Assembly: GCF_003208215.1 (NCBI RefSeq)
Contig: NZ_QKLW01000001.1
Coordinates: 248,001 to 312,000 of the forward strand
DNA: 64,000 nt
Source of the DNA: Marinomonas alcarazii
GTDB lineage: Bacteria; Pseudomonadota; Gammaproteobacteria; Pseudomonadales; Marinomonadaceae
Reading direction: 5' to 3'
Part shown: positions 16,515-25,624 of the stretch, piece by piece
Position numbering within the stretch: the first letter of the stretch is position 1
How the letters are laid out: every line of letters starts with the position of its first letter
The notes under the pieces: generated by a model
Database searches by the model: none
Seen by the model: the letters and a program-made list of their open reading frames with translations, nothing else
Told to the model about the DNA's origin: nothing
Translations under genes and position numbers: made by a program

Positions 16515-17240
16515 TCAAGGTGCAAGGTTCAGCACCATTTTGACGCTGCCGACAAGAGCAAATAACACCAGCTGATGAAGCAGATATATTGGCAAGGCAT
16601 AACGTCCCATAAAGCATAATAGGCTAATGACAAGGTTATTAGGTGTAGGTAGTTTATGTAGTTGTAGATAACCAAGTAGTGGTCCGATTAAAACAACGCC
16701 TATCCATGGGAATGGGAAAACAATGTCTAAGGTTCTTTGTGGTATAGCAATGTACTGGGTGATGGTTGAAAACGCATTTGGAAAATGCAGCCAATCTGTT
16801 GCATGGTATGTGACAATAATGACGGCTCCAATAGCGGCAGAGACAATAGGCCATTTTGCGACAGGTCTAGTGATCAGCGACGCGATGAAGATAAAGTGTA
16901 GGATACCAAAGTAAATCCATTGATTAGGGACAGCGAGATAGGTTGCAAGGGAAAGTCCCGCAGCGCAAATAAAAAGTTTCAGATCCCGCTTCCAGAAAGA
17001 AGGTTTGGCTTTTTCTGTAAGCACAAGGTAGGTTGACCAGCCAACAGCCGAAAGAAATAAAGTCAGTATGACGCTACGGAAATATACCCAGAATGGGTCA
17101 TAAATAGAGAAGTCTACAAAGCCAAAATTGCGTAAATCCCAACAAAAATGAAAAATGATCATTAGCAGCACTGCGGTGCCACGATACACGTCTAAAAAAG
17201 CACTGCGTTTGGTTGATCCAGAAAGGGGAGAGGATTGCAT
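16515..17240 (-). CDS. DUF1624 (HGSNAT-catalytic-like) membrane acyltransferase
   Basis: Integral membrane protein of about 241 residues related to the bacterial DUF1624/heparan-alpha-glucosaminide N-acetyltransferase-like group. It opens with RSAFLDVYRGTAVLLMIIFHFCWDL, a stretch with the family's conserved RxxxxDxxRG and FHxxxDL pattern, and continues with about seven hydrophobic helices. The biological acceptor is unknown. The ATG at 17240 gives the family-like N-terminus; upstream ATGs (17282, 17279 and 17294) would extend it over the divergent AlkB-like gene. The start codons of these two divergent genes touch, so their transcripts must overlap. Confidence 0.82.
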   Translation of the reverse strand: MQSSPLSGSTKRSAFLDVYRGTAVLLMIIFHFCWDLRNFGFVDFSIYDPFWVYFRSVILTLFLSAVGWSTYLVLTEKAKPSFWKRDLKLFICAAGLSLATYLAVPNQWIYFGILHFIFIASLITRPVAKWPIVSAAIGAVIIVTYHATDWLHFPNAFSTITQYIAIPQRTLDIVFPFPWIGVVLIGPLLGYLQLHKLPTPNNLVISLLCFMGRYALPIYLLHQLVLFALVGSVKMVLNLAP

Positions 17241-17821
17241 TGTCGTCCAAGGGAAATAGGTTAGTGAGTATTCGGCCATCATACCGATACTCATTTTCTA
17301 GCTCAAGCTTGCAGGGGCTTATGTCACAGCTGCAGTCTAGACTGTTTTGGGAAAGAGAAAGTTTAACGATGTTTGGGCATGAGGTGTCAGTGCCTAGGCA
17401 GGTGGCGTTTATTGCCGATGAAGGCGTCTGTTATCGTTATTCTGGTAAAGACCATCTTGGCACAGGTTGGCCTGATTGGTTGTTGGCGATTAAAAAAGAA
17501 GCGGAGAGCCTTGCTCAGCAGCCCTTTAATGCAGTCTTGCTGAATTGGTATCAAGACGGTGATGAGTACATGGGGTGGCATGCAGATGACGAGAAAGCCC
17601 TAGGGCCAGCGCCGGTAGTGGCTATGCTGAGTCTCGGAGCAACACGTCCGTTTTTATTTCGCTTAAAAGCCAACCACGTGATTAAACATAAGGTGGAATT
17701 GGAACATGCGAGCTGGCTAATTATGTCCGCTTCAACACAAGTTCTGTGGCAGCATTCTTTGCCTGTGAGAAAGCGCATCAAAGAGGAGCGAATAAGCTTA
17801 ACTTTTCGTCTCCTACTTTGA
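17240..17821 (+). CDS. AlkB-family 2-oxoglutarate/Fe(II) dioxygenase
   Basis: Oxidative demethylase-like protein of about 193 residues, in the AlkB2-like branch that repairs 1-methyladenine and 3-methylcytosine in DNA. The iron ligands are the HxD pair in GWHADDE and the distal His in LVLWQHSLPV (or the preceding EHASW region). The 2-oxoglutarate-binding arginines are in RISLTFR. LLNWYQDGDEYMGWHADD is the family's core. A TTG at 17240 with GAGAGGA 5-6 nt upstream is my preferred start; a TTG at 17213 and an ATG at 17321 are alternatives. The divergent DUF1624 gene begins at the same base on the other strand. Confidence 0.88.
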   Translation: MSSKGNRLVSIRPSYRYSFSSSSLQGLMSQLQSRLFWERESLTMFGHEVSVPRQVAFIADEGVCYRYSGKDHLGTGWPDWLLAIKKEAESLAQQPFNAVLLNWYQDGDEYMGWHADDEKALGPAPVVAMLSLGATRPFLFRLKANHVIKHKVELEHASWLIMSASTQVLWQHSLPVRKRIKEERISLTFRLLL

Positions 17822-17829
17822 CTTTGACA

Positions 17830-18471
17830 TTATGGCGCTTTGCGCGTTATAGCCCATTCGTTGTCAGTGTGCGTGTAGCAAATTCGGTCATGAAGTCGAC
17901 TTGGTCGGCCTTGCCAAAATTCAATGAATACAGGTTTTAGAACGTAACCACCCCAATTGTCAGGACAAGGTACTTCTTGATCCATGAAAGCTTGCTCTTC
18001 TTGTTTAAAGGCTTGTTGAAGTGCGTCGCGGCTTTCTATTGTGGCGCTTTGCTTTGATGTTCTCGCGGCAAGCTGGCTAGCACGAGGTCGACTTGCAAAG
18101 TAGGTCTCTGAAGCCTCTCGTGACACTTTTTCTATGGTACCTTCGATTCGAACCTGGCGAGATAGTGCGGGCCAGAAGAAAGTTATGCAGGCTTTGTTAT
18201 TTTGAGCGAGCTGTTGGCCTTTTTCACTGTCGTAATTGGTGAAAAAAGAAAAGCCTGCATCATTACGCTGTTTCAGTAGCACGACGCGAGAATGAGGCCA
18301 GCCAGCTGAATCAACTGTGCTTAATACCATAGCCGTTGGATCATCAGGGCAGACATCAATGGCTTTTTCTAGCCAAGCATCAAATAAAGCAAGCGGGTCA
18401 TTTCCGGCTTGTGCTTCTAGAAGATCGTCGAATTGGTAGTCACGACGAATAGAATGAAGGTCTCTGTTCAT
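17830..18471 (-). CDS. pdxH: pyridoxamine 5'-phosphate oxidase
   Basis: FMN-dependent enzyme that oxidises pyridoxamine or pyridoxine phosphate to pyridoxal phosphate, the last salvage/biosynthetic step for vitamin B6. The 213-residue length is typical. Visible conserved segments are DPTAMVLSTVDSAGWPHSRVVLLK (FMN phosphate binding; first half), FFTNYDSEKGQQLAQN, FFWPALSRQVRIEGTIEK, YFASRPRASQLAARTSKQS and the C-terminal FWQGRPSRLHDR. The next gene upstream, coq7, ends 2 bp before the pdxH start, so the two are probably co-transcribed. Confidence 0.97.
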   Translation of the reverse strand: MNRDLHSIRRDYQFDDLLEAQAGNDPLALFDAWLEKAIDVCPDDPTAMVLSTVDSAGWPHSRVVLLKQRNDAGFSFFTNYDSEKGQQLAQNNKACITFFWPALSRQVRIEGTIEKVSREASETYFASRPRASQLAARTSKQSATIESRDALQQAFKQEEQAFMDQEVPCPDNWGGYVLKPVFIEFWQGRPSRLHDRICYTHTDNEWAITRKAP

Positions 18472-18473
18472 GA

Positions 18474-19106
18474 TTAAATCCGGTAAGTAGTAGTGGTCAT
18501 GACTTTGGATACTTGGGTCATGATAGCCATAATCGGTTTTGGAAATTCATAGCCTCCAGCATCCAGTGCCATGGCTTTGTGTTTGGCTTCGTCAATGTGC
18601 ATTTGCTCTAGTACAGCTTTGCTTTTTTCATCTTGCACAGGCAGAGCGGCCATGTGTTTTTGAAGGTGAACACAAACTTGATCTTCTGTTGCAGCAACAA
18701 AGCCCAAGCTTAATTTATCACTGATCAAACCAGCACCTGCACCAATGATAAAAGAGGCACCATAAAATAATGGGTTCAGAATACTTGGTTTACTGCCGAG
18801 GTCATAAAGACGCTGTTCACACCATACTAAATGATCAATCTCTTCATCGGCAGCATGCTCCATTTCTTCCCGTACTTTTGGTAGCTTTGCCGTGGTTGCT
18901 TGGCCTGCGTAAAGGGCTTGTGCACAGACTTCGCCAGTATGATTAATGCGCATTAGTCCAGAAGAGTGTGTTCTTTCTGCGTGGGTTAGCTCTGTTTCTT
19001 CTAGCGTCATGGCAGGAGAAGGGCGAGAGGCATTTGCTGCATGCGGCACCAGAGTTTGAAGTGCTCGGTCAAACTGAAGTACAGCTTTATCTAGAAAAGA
19101 GATCAT
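18474..19106 (-). CDS. coq7: demethoxyubiquinone hydroxylase (COQ7/CLK-1 type)
   Basis: Di-iron hydroxylase that adds the last ring hydroxyl in ubiquinone synthesis; it replaces UbiF in several Pseudomonas-like bacteria. The protein is about 210 residues from the ATG at 19106, which follows a GAGGA ribosome binding site. Two ferritin-like iron-binding helices pairs are visible: [15 protein letters not shown], then EEEIDH in [12 protein letters not shown], and later [10 protein letters not shown] and [10 protein letters not shown] (ExxH). A longer reading from 19205 lacks support. It sits between hinT and pdxH on the same strand. Confidence 0.95.
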   Translation of the reverse strand: MISFLDKAVLQFDRALQTLVPHAANASRPSPAMTLEETELTHAERTHSSGLMRINHTGEVCAQALYAGQATTAKLPKVREEMEHAADEEIDHLVWCEQRLYDLGSKPSILNPLFYGASFIIGAGAGLISDKLSLGFVAATEDQVCVHLQKHMAALPVQDEKSKAVLEQMHIDEAKHKAMALDAGGYEFPKPIMAIMTQVSKVMTTTTYRI

Positions 19107-19120
19107 GGTATTTCCTCTTG

Positions 19121-19462
19121 TTAACCGGGTGGCCATGTCATTGCACGACCGCCCAATACATGCATATGAATATGATAGACGGTTTGCCCACCCATTTCGT
19201 TGCAATTCATTGCCACACGATATCCAGCGTCGCTGATGCCTTTCTGTTTTGCTATTTTGGCAGCGGTGATTTGCAGTTTGCCAACCACTGAGGCGTCGGC
19301 ATCAGTAAGATCGTTTAGCGTACTAATATGGCGTTTGGGGATGACTAGAAAATGCGTTGGCGCTTGAGGCATGATGTCCTCAAAAGCGATAACATCATCG
19401 TCTTCAAATAGTACGGTTGCCGGGATATCCCCTTTTACTATTTTGCAAAATAAACAGTCCAT
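19121..19462 (-). CDS. hinT: HIT-family nucleotide phosphoramidase (HinT-like)
   Basis: Small (113-residue) histidine-triad hydrolase that cleaves AMP-lysine and related phosphoramidates. The triad HIHMHV is at residues 97-102, the N-terminus [13 protein letters not shown] is typical, and [21 protein letters not shown] is the conserved middle strand. It is followed 14 bp later by coq7 on the same strand, an operon-like spacing. Confidence 0.96.
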   Translation of the reverse strand: MDCLFCKIVKGDIPATVLFEDDDVIAFEDIMPQAPTHFLVIPKRHISTLNDLTDADASVVGKLQITAAKIAKQKGISDAGYRVAMNCNEMGGQTVYHIHMHVLGGRAMTWPPG

Positions 19463-19506
19463 ATTGTCTCCTTTGATGAGTATTATTCAAGGTTGCTGAT
19501 GTTGCT

Positions 19507-21798
19507 TCAAGGTGTTTTGCGCAAAGGATTGACCCGTGACAAAGATGTGTTCCTTAATCGATCGCCTTTCTGAATTAGCTTAGACAGTTGTTGCTCAAGT
19601 TGATTGTCTAATTCAGCACAGGCTAAGAGTCCATCAAAACCAAGCTTGCGTGCATAGTCTAGGGACATCTTAACATTGTTACTAATCAGCAAACACTGAT
19701 CTTCGACGCGCATTAAAGGCATCAGTCTTTGTTGTGTGATGTGAGGGATGTGCCCGCCATTATCAAACACTAAAATGATAGATCCCGATTTTCTTTTTTC
19801 GGGTTGCTCAAGATGCTCTAATAAATTTTCTAGCGTGGTGACATGTTCTATGCGATTACTGTGGCTTTGTAATATCGATAGTGCTTTTTGTAGGTCGTCA
19901 TCCAGTTGGCCAAACAAAATAATATTGAAGTGCTGTTGTTGTGATAGGTGATCGCTGGTGGTTGGGCGAATATGGATGCTGATTGGCAGTTTGATACTAA
20001 TACAGCGTTCATTGTCTATGGTCTTCATGCTTCCATCTAAATAGCGAATAAGCAGCAAAATATAATGCAGTCCAAGGTCGAAGCTACTGGGTTCTTGGAT
20101 TCTAGTTGGAATCGGGCAGCAATTAATTTCTAGTTCTGTTATGCCGTCTCGATTGCTCTCATGGCGAGTGATATCCAGTGTTAAGGTTTGATCCGTAAAA
20201 TGTTTGAATTCTTGCACTAGGGTTTCGATCAATTGTTGTAATATCGTGGCGTTTTGCAGCACTTCAACATGGTCAGTGTTGTGAGTATTTAGCTCGATAA
20301 AAGTGCCGTCTTGGTCTAAGCGTTGAATATTATTGTAGGCGCGGTCTATTAATTGATTAAGTGGCTGAGGGTAAGGCTGTGCTGGTGGCGTATTGTCTTT
20401 AATGTCGCTTAATAGATCGATTCGCTCAATGATGTTTTTAAGGTTGTTGTTGGCGGTTTGGCTACTCGCTATAAAGGGTTTAACGTCTTTCGATGTTGTG
20501 ACCTTTTCAAGGTGCGATAATCCGCCACCCAGTATGTTTATATGACGTCGTAAGCGATTTGAAATGTCGGCTAAAAAATCCATCACCTCGGTTTGATTGT
20601 ATTGGCCTTTGAGTGTGTTCTTTTGGATTAGTGGCGTGGCTTGCACTATCATGCCGGAGAAATGAATCATGGCTTCCAAAATGATCGTGATGGTCATGCC
20701 CCATTCAAATAAGACAACGCTCGGGATAATGCCATAGACCGATAAGATCCATATGAAATGCCCTGTTAGTAGAGTAAGTCTGGCGGCCAAATAGTAGCCA
20801 GAAAATGGAATGTTTTTAAGAAACGCAATGATGGCATGGACGGTTAAAAGTAATAAAGTGCCTACCACAATGAGAGACAGCACTTTGATGTTTATAACAT
20901 TTGGTGTCACGCTAAAAATAATGGCAAAGATGCCATTGATAGTGCCCACTGTGATTAAAATTTTATCAATGCTGGGCAGGTGCGCCTTGGTGTTCAGGTA
21001 CAGCCTGGAGAAAAATACGATCGCGCATAAACAGGCGAGAGACGATAGATTGTACATACGCTCTTGAATATTGCTTTGGTCGGGAAAAAACTGCGCGACC
21101 TGGTCATGGATTGAGAGGTGTAAAACCACAATGCCAACCAGCAAAAAGCTATAAATCAAGTACATCGGATGAGATGTCTTGACGTAAAAGAAGATATTGC
21201 AAACAAACAGGGTGAACAGAATGCCAATCAACACGCCTGTGATCATCTGCTCTTGTTGTGAATCTTGGCTTATCCTAGATAGGGTTTTAAGCTCAATATC
21301 GGCATTGATTGGTAAATGGGAAGAAAGCTTAAGGTACAGGGTAAAAACCGGCGGTGGATTAGCAGGGATCGAAAAAATGTAATGTGGTGCTTTTACCTGC
21401 CTGTTGTTATAGGGTCTTGCGCCGCCAAGCTCTACTTGAACCTGCCCTTTAGGTAACGTAGGCAAATAAATGTCTAGATATTGCAGTCTTGGGGAATTAA
21501 CTTCTAAGAGGACTGGGGTGTTGTCGGTTGTTCGTATGGCAACTTCAGTGCGAATCCAGATGTTACCTTCTACCATTCCGAGCTGAAAGTAGTCGCTATT
21601 AATGGGGCGGAATTGCTTGGCGTAAGCATCAGATGAAATATCATCAAGAGAAAGTACTTTATTTTTGTCGATAAAATATGAGCCAGTTTGACTGATATTA
21701 GCCACATCATGGCTTTCATCTATGATAGCTATGGTGTTAACACCCCATACGGTGTTGGAGATGCAGAGTATAAATAGTAAAATCAGTCGATTAAACAA
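19507..21798 (-). CDS. RetS-like 7TM-DISM sensor with degenerate kinase and receiver domains
   Basis: A 763-residue inner-membrane signalling protein. It has a signal peptide (1-19), an extracytoplasmic 7TMR-DISMED2-like domain (about 30-165), seven hydrophobic helices (about 184-385) and a cytoplasmic part laid out like a hybrid histidine kinase. The H-box position reads FLADISNRLRRHINIL (408-423): the expected phosphorylatable His of SHELR is Asn414. The ATP-lid end survives only as FDLGLHYILLLIRYLDGSM (574-592), and N- and G1-box residues are not recognisable. A receiver-like domain (about 623-745) keeps an aspartate in IILVFDN (Asp679) but lacks the usual acidic pair. Its place beside purD matches my memory of Pseudomonas retS, whose product blocks GacS by heterodimer formation. 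Orthology and function here are inferred. Confidence 0.8.
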   Translation of the reverse strand: MFNRLILLFILCISNTVWGVNTIAIIDESHDVANISQTGSYFIDKNKVLSLDDISSDAYAKQFRPINSDYFQLGMVEGNIWIRTEVAIRTTDNTPVLLEVNSPRLQYLDIYLPTLPKGQVQVELGGARPYNNRQVKAPHYIFSIPANPPPVFTLYLKLSSHLPINADIELKTLSRISQDSQQEQMITGVLIGILFTLFVCNIFFYVKTSHPMYLIYSFLLVGIVVLHLSIHDQVAQFFPDQSNIQERMYNLSSLACLCAIVFFSRLYLNTKAHLPSIDKILITVGTINGIFAIIFSVTPNVINIKVLSLIVVGTLLLLTVHAIIAFLKNIPFSGYYLAARLTLLTGHFIWILSVYGIIPSVVLFEWGMTITIILEAMIHFSGMIVQATPLIQKNTLKGQYNQTEVMDFLADISNRLRRHINILGGGLSHLEKVTTSKDVKPFIASSQTANNNLKNIIERIDLLSDIKDNTPPAQPYPQPLNQLIDRAYNNIQRLDQDGTFIELNTHNTDHVEVLQNATILQQLIETLVQEFKHFTDQTLTLDITRHESNRDGITELEINCCPIPTRIQEPSSFDLGLHYILLLIRYLDGSMKTIDNERCISIKLPISIHIRPTTSDHLSQQQHFNIILFGQLDDDLQKALSILQSHSNRIEHVTTLENLLEHLEQPEKRKSGSIILVFDNGGHIPHITQQRLMPLMRVEDQCLLISNNVKMSLDYARKLGFDGLLACAELDNQLEQQLSKLIQKGDRLRNTSLSRVNPLRKTP

Positions 21799-21853
21799 AA
21801 TGCTGGCCTAAGCAGATTCAATAAAGGCTATTATTAACTAGATAGGGGATCGA

Positions 21854-22105
21854 ATGCTATATCCAATTTTAGTGGAGTATTATGTTTGGTTTAGCATACT
21901 GCTTCTAGGTGTCACTTGGTTTGCAAGGCAGAAAAAACCAGCAACACGCACCAACCTCATGTACGGCTACGGAATGATTGCTGCTTTGGGCTTTGTGCTA
22001 GGGTTAGATTGGGTTGCAGGGATTATCTTTGGCCTGTTGGTATTGGAATTGGGACGACTGTTTAAAGCTTGGTTAGACAAAAAAGAGTCTCAGCTAAAAA
22101 AATAA
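21854..22105 (+). CDS. small membrane protein of unknown function
   Basis: An 83-residue protein I do not recognise. It has two or three hydrophobic segments (about 5-23, 38-54 and 53-70) and ends in a lysine-rich tail (WLDKKESQLKK), suggesting the C-terminus is cytoplasmic. An AGGGGAT sequence lies just upstream of the ATG. It diverges from the RetS-like gene (55 bp apart) and converges on purD, with a strong bidirectional terminator after it. Confidence 0.7.
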   Translation: MLYPILVEYYVWFSILLLGVTWFARQKKPATRTNLMYGYGMIAALGFVLGLDWVAGIIFGLLVLELGRLFKAWLDKKESQLKK

Positions 22106-22134
22106 GTCATACGCCTAAAAAGGTATTAAATGTA

Positions 22135-22161
22135 AAAAAGGCCTCAACGTGAGGCCTTTTT
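22135..22161. terminator. bidirectional terminator between the small membrane gene and purD
   Basis: A 12-bp stem has arms AAAAAGGCCTCA and TGAGGCCTTTTT with loop ACG. The A-tract and T-tract flank it, so it can work for both converging transcripts. Confidence 0.9.
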
Positions 22162-22180
22162 ATTTTGTGCTATAGAGGGA

Positions 22181-23467
22181 TTATTTCTGCTCGCGAGCAA
22201 TGGCACGATGACCAATGTCGGTGCGGAAATAAACCTTGTCCCAAGACAATGTGTTTACCACATCGTAAGCGGCTGATTGAGCTTGAGCAACGGTATCGCC
22301 AAGAGCAACTGCACAAAGAACACGGCCGCCATTAGTAACCACTTGGCCGTCCTTCAATGCAGTACCTGCTTGAAAGACTTTTTGACCTTCAGCAAGCACT
22401 GTATCCAAACCAGAAATTACATCGCCTTTCGCGTAATCTGCAGGGTAACCGCCAGCAGCAAGAACAACACCTAAGCTGGCACGAGGGTCCCAGTCTGCTT
22501 CGACTGTATCCAGTTTGCCATTAACGGCAGCTAAACACATTTGCGCCAAGTCAGAGCGTAAACGCATCATGATAGGTTGAGTTTCTGGGTCACCAAAACG
22601 GCAGTTGTATTCCAATGTTTTTGGTGTGCCGTCAGCGGTAATCATCACGCCAGCGTATAGGAAACCACGGTAACGGTTGCCTTCAGCATTCATGCCTTTT
22701 ACGGTTGGCATAATAACTTCATTCATAATGCGATCATGAATTTCAGGTGTTACAACAGGGGCAGGAGAGTAGGCACCCATACCGCCAGTGTTTGGACCTA
22801 GGTCGCCATTATCGCGAGCTTTGTGGTCTTGGCTGGTCGCCATAGGTAAAACCGTTTCACCGTCGACCATGCAAATAAAGCTGGCTTCTTCGCCAACCAA
22901 GAACTCTTCAATAACAACACGGCTGCCGGCATCGCCAAAAGAGTTGCCTTGCAGCATGTCTTCAACTGCTGCAATGGCTTCCGCTTCTGTTTGGGCCAAG
23001 ATAACGCCTTTGCCAGCGGCCAAGCCATCTGCTTTCACCACAATCGGAGCGCCTTGTTGTTTGATGTAAGCAACAGCAGGTTCGATTTCGGTGAAGTTGC
23101 CGTAAGAAGCCGTTGGGATGTTATGGCGAGCCAAGAAGTCTTTGGTGAAGGCTTTAGAGCCTTCTAATTGTGCTGCCGCAGCCGTTGGGCCAAAGATAGC
23201 CAAGCCTTCTTTTTCAAATGCATCAACCACACCAATAACCAATGGTGCTTCAGGACCAACAATCGTTAGATCGATGTTTTCTTTTTTGGCGAAAGCAACA
23301 AGGTCAGCAATGTCTGTTACGCCAATGTTGACATTTTCTACTTTATTTTCTGATGCTGAGCCTGCGTTGCCAGGAGCAACAAAGACTTTTTCTACTTGAT
23401 CAGATTCAGCGGTTTTCCATGCTAGAGCATGTTCGCGTCCGCCGTTACCAATGATAAGAACTTTCAT
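22181..23467 (-). CDS. purD: phosphoribosylamine-glycine ligase
   Basis: Second step of purine synthesis: ATP-dependent joining of phosphoribosylamine and glycine to give GAR. The 428-residue protein opens with MKVLIIGNGGREHALAWK and includes the ATP-grasp region with PIVVKADGLAAGKGVI, FLVGEEASFI, NTGGMGAYSP and LEYNCRFGDPETQ. It follows purH by 92 bp on the same strand and ends at a bidirectional terminator. purH-purD is a common gammaproteobacterial operon. Confidence 0.98.
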   Translation of the reverse strand: MKVLIIGNGGREHALAWKTAESDQVEKVFVAPGNAGSASENKVENVNIGVTDIADLVAFAKKENIDLTIVGPEAPLVIGVVDAFEKEGLAIFGPTAAAAQLEGSKAFTKDFLARHNIPTASYGNFTEIEPAVAYIKQQGAPIVVKADGLAAGKGVILAQTEAEAIAAVEDMLQGNSFGDAGSRVVIEEFLVGEEASFICMVDGETVLPMATSQDHKARDNGDLGPNTGGMGAYSPAPVVTPEIHDRIMNEVIMPTVKGMNAEGNRYRGFLYAGVMITADGTPKTLEYNCRFGDPETQPIMMRLRSDLAQMCLAAVNGKLDTVEADWDPRASLGVVLAAGGYPADYAKGDVISGLDTVLAEGQKVFQAGTALKDGQVVTNGGRVLCAVALGDTVAQAQSAAYDVVNTLSWDKVYFRTDIGHRAIAREQK

Positions 23468-23559
23468 TATCTAATCCTTTGTATTACGAGCCAGAGACCG
23501 CAGTCTCTGGCGACTATCAAGCTTTGTATTTACTAAAAGTGCCGATTGGTGACACTGTC

Positions 23560-25140
23560 TTAGTGGCGGAAGTGACGCATGCCTGTGAAGACCATCGCCA
23601 TACCTGCTTCGTCTGCGGCTGCGATAACTTCTTCATCGCGCATAGAGCCGCCTGGCTGAATAACGGCTGTAATGCCTGCTTGTGCAGCGGCATCGATGCC
23701 ATCACGGAATGGGAAGAAGGCATCAGACGCCATAACAGAGCCAACAACTTCTAAATTTTCGTCTGCTGCTTTAATGCCAGCAATTTTAGCGCTGTAAACA
23801 CGGCTCATTTGGCCTGCGCCTACACCGATTGTTTGTTCTGCTTTCGCATAAACAATGGCATTAGACTTAACGAATTTAGCGACTTTCCAAGCGAACAATA
23901 GGTCTTTTAGCTCAGCTTCGCTAGGTTGGCGCTTAGAAACCACTTTTAAGTCAGCGAGAGTGATGTTGCCATCATCGCGGTCTTGCACCAACAAACCACC
24001 ATTAACGCGTTTGTAGTCCAATGCTGCTGGCTTGTCAGTTGACCATTGGCCGCACTCAAGTAGGCGAACGTTTTGTTTGGTAGCGACAATGTCAGAAGCT
24101 TCTTTGCTGATGCTTGGGGCAATAATCACTTCAACGAATTGACGATCAACAATGGCTTGGGCTGTTTTTGCATCAAGCTCTTGATTAAATGCAATGATGC
24201 CTCCGAAAGCAGACGTTGGGTCTGTTTGGAAAGCAAGATCATAAGCTTCAAATTGCGTTGCTGCTGTTGCAACGCCACAAGGGTTAGCGTGTTTTACGAT
24301 AACGCAAGCAGGCTTGTCGAAGCTTTTTACGCACTCAAGTGCTGCATCAGTGTCGGCAATATTGTTGTAAGACAGTGCTTTGCCTTGGATTTGTTTCGCT
24401 GTGCTGATAGAGGCTTCTTTCGGGTTTGCCTCAACGTAGAAAGCGGCTTTTTGATGAGGGTTTTCACCATAGCGCATTTCTTCTTGTTTATTGAATTGTA
24501 AGTTAAATGTGCGAGCGAAGTTTTCGCTGCCGCCAGGTACTTTTTTGCCTAGGAAATTTGCAATAGCGCCATCGTAATGTGATGTATGCTCAAAGGCTTG
24601 AACAGCTAGGTCAAAACGCTGATCGTACGTTAAGCCGCCATCTGCTTTAAGAGAAGCCAAGATGCCTTCGTAGCTAGATGGAGAAACAACAATGGCAACG
24701 TCTTTGTGGTTTTTCGCAGCGGAACGAACCATTGTTGGGCCACCAATGTCGATGTTTTCAATAGCCATTGGTAGGTCGCAATCAGGGCGTTCAATCGTCG
24801 CTTCAAATGGGTAAAGGTTAACAACCACCATGTCGATTTCTTCGATGCCGTGTTCTTTCATGATGGCGCCGTCGATGTCACGACGACCAAGAATGCCACC
24901 GTGTACTTTAGGGTGTAGGGTTTTTACGCGGCCATCCATCATTTCAGGGAAGCCCGTGTAGTCAGACACTTCTGTCGCTTTAACGTTGTTGTCCAATAAA
25001 AGACGGTAAGTACCACCCGTTGAAAGAATTTCAACGCCTTGAGCTGCTAGTTCGCGTGCAAAGTCGACAATGCCTGTTTTGTCGGAAACACTGATTAACG
25101 CTCGTTTGATTGGAGTTACTGTATTTTGATTTGCCATCAT
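23560..25140 (-). CDS. purH: bifunctional AICAR transformylase/IMP cyclohydrolase
   Basis: Performs the last two steps of IMP synthesis. The N-terminal MGS-like cyclohydrolase domain (about 10-150) reads [20 protein letters not shown] and STGGTYRLL. The C-terminal transformylase domain (about 200-526) contains [37 protein letters not shown] and [10 protein letters not shown], and the protein ends [10 protein letters not shown]. The length of 526 residues is standard. Two consecutive ATGs start the gene (25140 and 25137). A terminator separates it from fis upstream, so it should have its own promoter. Confidence 0.98.
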   Translation of the reverse strand: MMANQNTVTPIKRALISVSDKTGIVDFARELAAQGVEILSTGGTYRLLLDNNVKATEVSDYTGFPEMMDGRVKTLHPKVHGGILGRRDIDGAIMKEHGIEEIDMVVVNLYPFEATIERPDCDLPMAIENIDIGGPTMVRSAAKNHKDVAIVVSPSSYEGILASLKADGGLTYDQRFDLAVQAFEHTSHYDGAIANFLGKKVPGGSENFARTFNLQFNKQEEMRYGENPHQKAAFYVEANPKEASISTAKQIQGKALSYNNIADTDAALECVKSFDKPACVIVKHANPCGVATAATQFEAYDLAFQTDPTSAFGGIIAFNQELDAKTAQAIVDRQFVEVIIAPSISKEASDIVATKQNVRLLECGQWSTDKPAALDYKRVNGGLLVQDRDDGNITLADLKVVSKRQPSEAELKDLLFAWKVAKFVKSNAIVYAKAEQTIGVGAGQMSRVYSAKIAGIKAADENLEVVGSVMASDAFFPFRDGIDAAAQAGITAVIQPGGSMRDEEVIAAADEAGMAMVFTGMRHFRH

Positions 25141-25190
25141 GGTTCTCGCGGTTAATTTAACACTAAATAAAACAAGGGGAAGATAAGACG

Positions 25191-25218
25191 AAAAAAAGGG
25201 CGAATTCGCCCTTTTTTT
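25191..25218. terminator. terminator after fis
   Basis: A fully palindromic stem, AAAAAAAGGGCGAA paired with TTCGCCCTTTTTTT, lies 9 bp after the fis stop on the transcribed strand. The T-tract gives a classical Rho-independent terminator ending the dusB-fis transcript before purH. Confidence 0.9.
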
Positions 25219-25226
25219 CTTTGTGC

Positions 25227-25505
25227 TTATAGCATGCCGTATTGCTTCAACTTCTTGCGAAGTGTGCCTCGGTTTAATCCAAGGATGGTGGATGCTTTGG
25301 TTTGGTTATCCTTTGTGTAGCTCATGACAGACTCTAGCAAAGGCGCCTCAACCTCGGCTAAGACTAACTGATATAAGTCTGTTATTGGCTGCCCATCGAG
25401 ATGAGCGAAATAGTTTTGTAGGGCTTTTTCAACATTGTCACGTAGGGTTTGTGACTGCTCTGAAGAAGCGGCTTGAAACGTATGTGTATGAGTTTGTTCT
25501 ACCAC
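25227..25505 (-). CDS. fis: nucleoid-associated DNA-bending protein Fis
   Basis: Small (92-residue) homodimeric protein that bends DNA and activates rRNA and other growth-linked promoters. The C-terminal helix-turn-helix reads [22 protein letters not shown] (middle part), preceded by the dimer helices with [14 protein letters not shown]. It follows dusB, the same order as in E. coli and Pseudomonas, where both are transcribed from a growth-rate-controlled promoter upstream of dusB. Confidence 0.97.
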   Translation of the reverse strand: MVEQTHTHTFQAASSEQSQTLRDNVEKALQNYFAHLDGQPITDLYQLVLAEVEAPLLESVMSYTKDNQTKASTILGLNRGTLRKKLKQYGML

Positions 25506-25624
25506 AGAATGACCTTCTATTTTTTAAAGCTAACCATTTATTAATGTGTGTTGATCATCGTAGAGAAGAGTGATCCAACTCGTCTTTCAGATGATCGTAG
25601 CATTAATGTGTAAGGTTCGTTTGC

